From positions 1-64,000 of the forward strand of contig JAGALX010000050.1 of the NCBI GenBank assembly GCA_017625035.1: a DNA stretch of 64,000 nucleotides, given 5' to 3'. Made by a program: the position numbers and the translations under genes. Source of the DNA: Clostridia bacterium (GTDB lineage Bacteria > Bacillota > Clostridia > TANB77 > CAG-508). Shown one piece after another: positions 58,692 to 64,000 of this stretch; positions within the stretch are counted from its first letter, which is position 1, and every line of letters starts with the position of its first letter. The notes under the pieces are model-generated. The model did not search any database. It was not told the origin of the DNA and worked only from the letters and a program-made list of their open reading frames with translations.

Positions 58692-59117
58692 ATGGAAAAT
58701 TATGAAGAAATCAATCAAAATTCAAACACTAATCAAAACTCAAACGATAACACTTCTGCTACAGTATCAATGGTATTAGGTATTATATCAGTTGTATTAT
58801 GCTGGGTACCAATAATAGGACTTATATTAGCTATTATAGCACTAGTATTAGCAGTTAAAGGGCTAAAAAAATCAAAAATTATAAATAAAGGAAAAGGCTT
58901 TTCAATAACTGGAATTTCTTGTGGTTCTGTAGGAATTGCACTAAATATTATCTATACTATAGTATGGATTGCTATGGGCTTTGTGATGAAATACACATAT
59001 GATGTAATTGAAAATGAAGTTGATAGTAATTTATATAGATATAATAGTAGTTATAACAGAAATTATGACAGTGATTACAATGATATAAGTGACATATTAG
59101 ATGATTTTGAAATTTAA
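58692..59117 (+). CDS. DUF4190-like small membrane protein
   Basis: A 141-residue protein. An Asn/Gln-rich cytoplasmic start (ENYEEINQNSNTNQNSN) precedes two membrane segments: ATVSMVLGIISVVLCWVPII plus GLILAIIALVLAVKGLK (a DUF4190 signature, residues 24-60) and GISCGSVGIALNIIYTIVWI (75-98). The tail is Tyr/Asp/Asn-rich (SSYNRNYDSDYNDISDILDD). Function is unknown; such proteins often appear in envelope contexts. GAGGGGGG lies close upstream. A terminator follows the stop. Confidence 0.75.
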   Translation: MENYEEINQNSNTNQNSNDNTSATVSMVLGIISVVLCWVPIIGLILAIIALVLAVKGLKKSKIINKGKGFSITGISCGSVGIALNIIYTIVWIAMGFVMKYTYDVIENEVDSNLYRYNSSYNRNYDSDYNDISDILDDFEI

Positions 59118-59121
59118 GATA

Positions 59122-59159
59122 AAAAGATATGACCAAATTAAACTTGCTCATATCTTTTT
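59122..59159 (+). terminator. Terminator after the DUF4190-like gene
   Basis: AAAAGATATGA (59122-59132) pairs with TCATATCTTTT (59149-59159), followed by T-run. A REP-like type 1 unit begins 2 bp later. Confidence 0.7.
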
Positions 59160-59160
59160 T

Positions 59161-59190
59161 TGCACATTGGGGACGTAAAAAAAGTGCACA
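59161..59190. repeat. REP-like type 1 unit, left part
   Basis: TGCACATTGGGGACGTAAAA and AAGTGCAC; a distant AAATGTGCA (59253-59261) may be the original right arm displaced by about 60 bp of other sequence. The rest of the 59190-59354 stretch shows nothing else I can support. Confidence 0.5.
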
Positions 59191-59354
59191 ATTAAGTTAA
59201 CCTACCAATTGTAGAGTTGATTTTTTAAAAATTGTATACACTTTTCATATTCTCAAATGTGCATTTTATAAACTTTAAGAATATCATAATTCATATATCA
59301 AATCAATACAAAAATAAAAAATGTATAATTTTTACAAAATGAAGGAAGATATAC

Positions 59355-59383
59355 TTGAAAACTGCCTTATTTTGGTATACAAT
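59355..59383 (+). promoter_or_regulatory. SigA-type promoter of the glycolytic genes
   Basis: TTGAAA (59355-59360), a 17-bp spacer and TACAAT (59378-59383), about 65 bp before gap. Confidence 0.65.
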
Positions 59384-59449
59384 GAACACGGTTAAAAAAT
59401 TAATCATTTTACAAGATGTTAAAAAACATCAGAATGGAGGAAAAATTTT

Positions 59450-60466
59450 ATGTCAGTAAAAGTAGCTATTAACGGATTTGGACGCATAGGACGTCTAGCA
59501 TTTAGACAAATGTTTGGAGCAGAAGGGTATGAAATCGTTGCAATAAACGATTTAACAAGTCCTAAAATGTTAGCTCATTTATTAAAATATGATTCTGCAC
59601 AAGGAAGATACGAAAAAGCAGATACAGTTGTAGCAGGAGAAGATTCTATAACAGTTGATGGAAAAGAAATTAAAATATATGCAAAAGCAAATGCAGCAGA
59701 ATTACCATGGGGAGAAATAGGAGTAGATGTAGTATTAGAATGTACAGGATTCTACACATCAAAAGAAAAATCACAAGCTCATATTGATGCAGGAGCTAAA
59801 AAAGTTGTTATATCAGCACCAGCTGGAAATGATTTACCAACAGTAGTATTTGGTGTTAACGAAAATATTTTAACAGCAGATGATAAAATAATATCAGCAG
59901 CATCTTGTACAACAAACTGTTTAGCACCAATGGCAAATGCTTTAAATAAATTTGCGGAAATTCAATCAGGAATAATGTCAACAATACATGCATACACAGG
60001 AGATCAAATGGTACTAGATGGACCACACAGAAAAGGTGATTTAAGAAGAGCTCGTGCAGCAGCAGTAAATATTGTACCAAATTCAACAGGTGCAGCAAAA
60101 GCTATAGGATTAGTTATTCCAGAATTAAATGGAAAATTAATAGGATCAGCACAAAGAGTTCCAGTACCAACAGGATCAACAACTATATTAACAGCAGTTG
60201 TTAAAGGGACAGATGTAACTGTAGAAGGAATAAATGCAGCAATGAAAGCAGCATCTAACCAATCTTTCGGATATACAGAAGAACCATTAGTTTCTTCAGA
60301 TATAATTGGAATTAGATATGGATCATTATTCGATAGCACACAAACAATGGTAACAAAAGTGTCAGAAGATTTATACCAAGTTCAAGTTGTATCATGGTAT
60401 GATAACGAAAATTCATATACAAGCCAAATGGTAAGAACAATAAAATACTTTGCAGAATTAGCATAG
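59450..60466 (+). CDS. gap: Glyceraldehyde-3-phosphate dehydrogenase
   Basis: A 338-residue GAPDH. The NAD-binding start [15 protein letters not shown] (residues 6-20) with GxGRxGR, the catalytic SCTTNCLAP (Cys near 154), [20 protein letters not shown] (catalytic His near 181) and VPVPTGSTT are all present. It catalyses the NAD-linked oxidation of glyceraldehyde 3-phosphate in glycolysis. The length is normal. GGAGG precedes the ATG. It has its own promoter and a strong terminator; pgk follows after 216 bp. Confidence 0.97.
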   Translation: MSVKVAINGFGRIGRLAFRQMFGAEGYEIVAINDLTSPKMLAHLLKYDSAQGRYEKADTVVAGEDSITVDGKEIKIYAKANAAELPWGEIGVDVVLECTGFYTSKEKSQAHIDAGAKKVVISAPAGNDLPTVVFGVNENILTADDKIISAASCTTNCLAPMANALNKFAEIQSGIMSTIHAYTGDQMVLDGPHRKGDLRRARAAAVNIVPNSTGAAKAIGLVIPELNGKLIGSAQRVPVPTGSTTILTAVVKGTDVTVEGINAAMKAASNQSFGYTEEPLVSSDIIGIRYGSLFDSTQTMVTKVSEDLYQVQVVSWYDNENSYTSQMVRTIKYFAELA

Positions 60467-60486
60467 TTAATATAAAAAATGGTAAT

Positions 60487-60515
60487 GAGGCAGAGCAGGG
60501 TTCTCTGCCTCTCTT
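60487..60515 (+). terminator. Terminator after gap
   Basis: GAGGCAGAG (60487-60495) pairs with CTCTGCCTC (60503-60511), followed by a short T-rich TCTT. It may be partial, allowing read-through into pgk. Confidence 0.7.
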
Positions 60516-60558
60516 ATAATTAAAAAATTATTTTTTTAGTTTAAGGAAATAATGAAGC

Positions 60559-60622
60559 ATGAAAAATAATAAGGACCACGTATAATCATAATATCATTAA
60601 TTATTAATATATTATTTTTCAT
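60559..60622 (+). promoter_or_regulatory. Stem-loop in the gap-pgk spacer
   Basis: ATGAAAAATAATA (60559-60571) pairs perfectly with TATTATTTTTCAT (60610-60622) around a 38-base loop. There is no T-run, so it is not a terminator; it may stabilise or process the mRNA, or enclose regulatory sequence. Confidence 0.35.
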
Positions 60623-60682
60623 AATATTATGGAATCTCATATTGCGTGAAAAAAAAACAAAAAAGTAAGGAGAAAAATAATT

Positions 60683-61870
60683 ATGAACAAGAAAACAGTT
60701 AAAGACATAGATCTAAAAAACAAAAAAGTATTTGTTAGATGTGACTTCAATGTACCACTTAATGAAGATGGAAAAATAACTGATAACAGAAGAATCGTAG
60801 GAGCATTAGAAACTATCAAATACTTATTAGAAAATAATTGTAAAGTAGTTTTATGTTCACATCTTGGAAGACCAAAAGGAGAAGTAAAACCAGAGTTTTC
60901 TTTAGCACCAGTAGCTGCTGAATTATCAAAACTATTAGGTACAGAAGTAAAACTTGCTAAAGATGTAGTAGGAGAAAGTGCAAAACAACTAACATCTAAT
61001 ATGCAAAACGGAGAAGTTGTATTATTAGAAAATGTTAGATATGACGCAAGAGAAGAAAAAAATGATCCAGAATTTTCAAAAGAATTAGCATCAATGGCAG
61101 AAATATTTGTAAATGATGCATTCGGAACAGCACACAGAGCACACAGCTCAACAGCAGGTATAGCAGATTATTTACCAGCAGTATCAGGATTTTTAATTGA
61201 AAAAGAGCTAAAATTCTTAGGCTCAAGCTTAGAAAATCCACAAAGACCATTTGTAGCAATATTAGGAGGAAAAAAAGTTTCTGATAAAATAGGTGTTATA
61301 AATAGTTTACTAGAAAAAGTTGATACTTTAATGATTGGTGGAGCAATGGCATATACATTCTTCAAAGCACAAGGATATGGTGTCGGAAATTCAATTTGCG
61401 AATTAGATAAATTAGATTTAGCAAAAGAACTTATGGCAAAAGCAGAAGAAAAAGGTGTAAAACTAATGCTTCCAGTAGACACAAGATTAGGAAAAGAATT
61501 TGATCCAAATACAGAAACAAAAGTAGTAGATTGGACAGAAATTCCTGATGGATGGGAAGGTTTTGACATAGGAGATAAAACAATAGAAATGTATACACAA
61601 GAATTAAAATCAGCAAAAACTGTTATATGGAATGGTCCAGTAGGATTATTTGAATTTGATAAATTTGCAATAGGAACAAATGCAGTTGCAAAAACTTTAT
61701 CAGAAATGGAAGACGCAACAACAATTATTGGTGGGGGAGATTCAGCAGCAGCAGTTGAAAAAGCAGGACTTGCAGAAAAATTCACTCATATTTCAACAGG
61801 TGGAGGAGCTTCACTTGAATTCTTAGAAGGAAAAAAATTACCAGGAATTGAATGTTTAATGAATAAATAA
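60683..61870 (+). CDS. pgk: Phosphoglycerate kinase
   Basis: A 395-residue [23 protein letters not shown] (residues 15-34) is the substrate-binding signature, [10 protein letters not shown] and [16 protein letters not shown] follow, and the nucleotide-binding domain has [15 protein letters not shown] (near 192) and [16 protein letters not shown] (near 350). It makes ATP from 1,3-bisphosphoglycerate. The length is normal. AAGGAG precedes the start. Confidence 0.97.
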   Translation: MNKKTVKDIDLKNKKVFVRCDFNVPLNEDGKITDNRRIVGALETIKYLLENNCKVVLCSHLGRPKGEVKPEFSLAPVAAELSKLLGTEVKLAKDVVGESAKQLTSNMQNGEVVLLENVRYDAREEKNDPEFSKELASMAEIFVNDAFGTAHRAHSSTAGIADYLPAVSGFLIEKELKFLGSSLENPQRPFVAILGGKKVSDKIGVINSLLEKVDTLMIGGAMAYTFFKAQGYGVGNSICELDKLDLAKELMAKAEEKGVKLMLPVDTRLGKEFDPNTETKVVDWTEIPDGWEGFDIGDKTIEMYTQELKSAKTVIWNGPVGLFEFDKFAIGTNAVAKTLSEMEDATTIIGGGDSAAAVEKAGLAEKFTHISTGGGASLEFLEGKKLPGIECLMNK

Positions 61871-61948
61871 TTGAAGTTAAATTATTCGTAAATTTATTTT
61901 CAAAACTGTTAAAAATGAAAATAAAAAAGTTAAGGAGGGATAAAAACC

Positions 61949-62701
61949 ATGAGAAAAAAAGTTATCGCTGGAAACTGGAAAATGAATATGCTTCCAAACG
62001 AAGCAATAAGCATGATTACAGAATTAGCACCACTTGTAAAAGATACAAACAGTGAAGTAATTCTTTGTGTGCCATACACAGATTTATTTTACGCATTATT
62101 AACAGCACAAGAAACAAACATAAAAATAGGTGCCCAAAATATGCATTGGGAAGAAAAGGGTGCATATACAGGAGAAGTTTCTGGACAAATGCTAAAATCA
62201 ATAGGAGTAGAATATGTTATAATAGGTCATTCTGAAAGAAGACAATATTTTGCAGAAACAGATGAAACAGTAAACAAAAAAATAAAAGCTGCTTTTGCAA
62301 ATGGCTTAAAACCGATAGTATGTGTTGGAGAAACATTGGAGCAAAAAGAAGCTGGAATAACTGAGCAAATCATAACAAATCAAACAAAACTTGCTCTAGA
62401 AGGATTAACAAATGAGCAAGTTAAAAATACAATAATTGCATATGAACCAATTTGGGCAATAGGAACAGGAAAAACTGCAACATCAGAAGATGCAAATAAT
62501 AGCATAAAAGCAATAAGAAATAAAATTTTAGAAATATATGGAAATGAAGTAGCAGAAGATGTTATAATACAATACGGTGGAAGTGTAAAATCTTCTAATG
62601 CCAAAGAATTATTTGGGGCATCAGATATAGATGGTGGATTAGTAGGAGGAGCAAGCTTAAAAGCAGAAGAATTTAGCAAAATAGTAAATTATGACAAATA
62701 A
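61949..62701 (+). CDS. tpiA: Triosephosphate isomerase
   Basis: A 250-residue TIM barrel. The catalytic Lys in GNWKMN (residue 11), His in IIGHSERR (near 95) and Glu in AYEPIWAIGTGKTA (near 167) are present, as is the phosphate loop IQYGGSVKSSNA. It interconverts DHAP and glyceraldehyde 3-phosphate. GGAGG precedes the ATG. It lies 78 bp after pgk and 47 bp before gpmI, so these are probably one operon. Confidence 0.97.
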   Translation: MRKKVIAGNWKMNMLPNEAISMITELAPLVKDTNSEVILCVPYTDLFYALLTAQETNIKIGAQNMHWEEKGAYTGEVSGQMLKSIGVEYVIIGHSERRQYFAETDETVNKKIKAAFANGLKPIVCVGETLEQKEAGITEQIITNQTKLALEGLTNEQVKNTIIAYEPIWAIGTGKTATSEDANNSIKAIRNKILEIYGNEVAEDVIIQYGGSVKSSNAKELFGASDIDGGLVGGASLKAEEFSKIVNYDK

Positions 62702-62748
62702 TCCACTAAAATGTAAAAATTAATGTGTATAAAAGGATGGTATAAAAA

Positions 62749-64000
62749 ATGGATAAAAAAACAACAATGCTAATGATATTAGATGGTTTTGGTATTAATG
62801 AAAATCAAAATGGTAATGCCATTAATACAGCAAATACCCCTAATATAGATAAACTAATGAAAACATGTCCTACTACTCAAATCTATACAAGTGGGTTAAA
62901 TGTAGGTTTACCAGATGGACAAATGGGAAATTCAGAAGTTGGGCATACAAACATAGGAGCTGGAAGAATTGTATATCAAGAGCTTACAAGAATAACAAAA
63001 TCAATCGAAGATGGTGATTTTTTCAGTATTCCAGAGTTTATAGAGGCAATAGAAAACTGTAAGAAAAATAATTCAAAATTACACATAATGGGACTATTAT
63101 CAGATGGTGGTGTACACAGTCATATGCGTCATCTTTTTGGATTGTTAGAATTAGCTAAAAGAAAAGATTTCGAAGACGTATATGTTCATTGTTTCTTAGA
63201 TGGAAGAGATACACCTCCTGCATCAGCAGAGGGATATATCATAAAATTAGAAGAAAAAATGAAACAAAAAGGTGTTGGAAAAATAGCATCAATTTCTGGT
63301 AGATTCTATAGCATGGATAGAGATAAAAGATGGAACAGAATTCAAAAAGCATACGATGCAATGGTAAATGGAATTGGAGAAAAACATACATCTGCTGTAA
63401 CTGCAATCGAAAGCTCATATCAAAAAGAGGTTTTTGATGAATTTGTAGAGCCAACTGTTATTTATAGTGGTGAAAATCCAATTGCAACAATTTCAAAAAA
63501 TGATTCTATAATATTCTTCAACTTTAGACCAGATAGAGCCAGAGAAATAACAAGAGTATTAGTTGATAAAGAATTTTCAGAATTTGAAACTAAAAAAGAT
63601 TTAAATTTATTCTTTGTTTGCATGACTCAATATGATGAAACAATGCCAAATGTAAAAATAGCATTTAGACCAACAAAATTAGTTAATACTTTTGGTGAAT
63701 ATATAAGTAATAAAGGTTTAACACAATTAAGAATTGCTGAAACTGAAAAATATGCTCATGTTACATTCTTCTTTAATGGAGGAGAAGAACAACAATATGA
63801 GGGAGAAGATAGAATTTTAATTCCATCTCCTAAAGTTGAAACATATGATTTAAAACCTGAAATGAGTGCACCAGAAGTTACAGAAAAAGTTATTGAGGCA
63901 ATCAAATCTAAAAAATATGATTCTATAATTTTAAATTATGCTAACCCAGATATGGTTGGTCATACTGGTAGCCTAGAAGCAGCTGTTAAAGCAATTGAAA
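62749..64000 (+). CDS. gpmI: Phosphoglycerate mutase, cofactor-independent (partial, runs off the window)
   Basis: The first 417 residues of a protein usually about 510 long; the gene continues past base 64000. MILDGFGINENQNGNAINTA (residues 9-28) is the first metal motif, and the catalytic serine is Ser62 in GQMGNSEVGH. Also seen are IMGLLSDGGVHSHMRHL, VHCFLDGRDTPPASAEGY and FFNFRPDRAREITR; MVGHTG near the cut edge is the beginning of the last metal motif. It converts 3- to 2-phosphoglycerate with two Mn ions. An AAAGGATGG lies upstream. Confidence 0.96.
   Translation, partial: MDKKTTMLMILDGFGINENQNGNAINTANTPNIDKLMKTCPTTQIYTSGLNVGLPDGQMGNSEVGHTNIGAGRIVYQELTRITKSIEDGDFFSIPEFIEAIENCKKNNSKLHIMGLLSDGGVHSHMRHLFGLLELAKRKDFEDVYVHCFLDGRDTPPASAEGYIIKLEEKMKQKGVGKIASISGRFYSMDRDKRWNRIQKAYDAMVNGIGEKHTSAVTAIESSYQKEVFDEFVEPTVIYSGENPIATISKNDSIIFFNFRPDRAREITRVLVDKEFSEFETKKDLNLFFVCMTQYDETMPNVKIAFRPTKLVNTFGEYISNKGLTQLRIAETEKYAHVTFFFNGGEEQQYEGEDRILIPSPKVETYDLKPEMSAPEVTEKVIEAIKSKKYDSIILNYANPDMVGHTGSLEAAVKAIE

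Overview
This is a very AT-rich stretch of a spore-forming, anaerobic Firmicute of the class Clostridia. The evidence is a gerA-type germination operon (GerA, GerB, GerC), spoVT, an oxygen-sensitive class III ribonucleotide reductase (nrdD/nrdG), a SAM-I riboswitch in front of metK, SigA-type promoters (TTGACA, 17 bp, TATAAT) and strong Shine-Dalgarno sequences. The species cannot be named from the sequence. No rRNA, tRNA, CRISPR array, integrase or transposase gene was found.

Layout. 0.1-5.4 kb: a same-strand run of small soluble enzymes (P-loop kinase, HAD phosphatase, two peptidase E-like proteins, one fused to a VOC/glyoxalase domain, an inositol-phosphatase homologue, a deaminase, a HIT protein, a Nudix hydrolase) that looks like one salvage or house-cleaning operon. 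5.4-12 kb: a gene-poor gap, a BRO-type antirepressor, PHP and metallo-beta-lactamase phosphoesterases, RsuA and an acyl-CoA synthetase. 12-16 kb: a short predicted transcript with its own promoter and terminator, a eukaryote-like ileS, and two tandem predicted small RNAs on the minus strand. 16-23 kb: hydrolase, SanA-like protein, MATE exporter, LD-carboxypeptidase, Nudix, Ppx/GppA-like protein and a frameshifted spermidine synthase-like gene. 23-27 kb: nrdDG divergent from a Crp/Fnr regulator, then an MntA/HepT remnant. 27-38 kb: a MacB-like ABC protein, an AIM24-like protein, a MarR regulator with a heterodimeric ABC exporter, an M23 cell-wall hydrolase and a CAP protein. 38-41.6 kb: SAM riboswitch-metK, a CNNM/CorC-type transporter and thymidine kinase. 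41.6-47.4 kb: an accessory island between two 183-bp direct repeats that copy the 3' end of tdk. It carries a helicase with six 84-residue repeats, a small charged protein and an ATPase remnant, and an intact DUF4143-type ATPase follows. 47.4-54 kb: spoVT, alr, rpsO, pnp and a glycosyltransferase. 54-58.5 kb: the gerABC operon on the minus strand. 58.5-64 kb: a small membrane protein and the glycolytic run gap-pgk-tpiA-gpmI, which leaves the window.

Two families of palindromic intergenic repeats run through the window. One is a REP-like family with a TGGGGACG core, in at least nine places. The other is a modular element of about 165 bp in five copies. Its left half is constant, and its right half is one of two unrelated hairpins (three copies of one, two of the other) joined through the same GAACAA/TTGTTC arms. 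I could not match this second family to anything known to me. Four accessory genes (BRO, spermidine synthase-like, CAP, small membrane protein) are broken by single-base changes in homopolymer runs; the core genes are intact.
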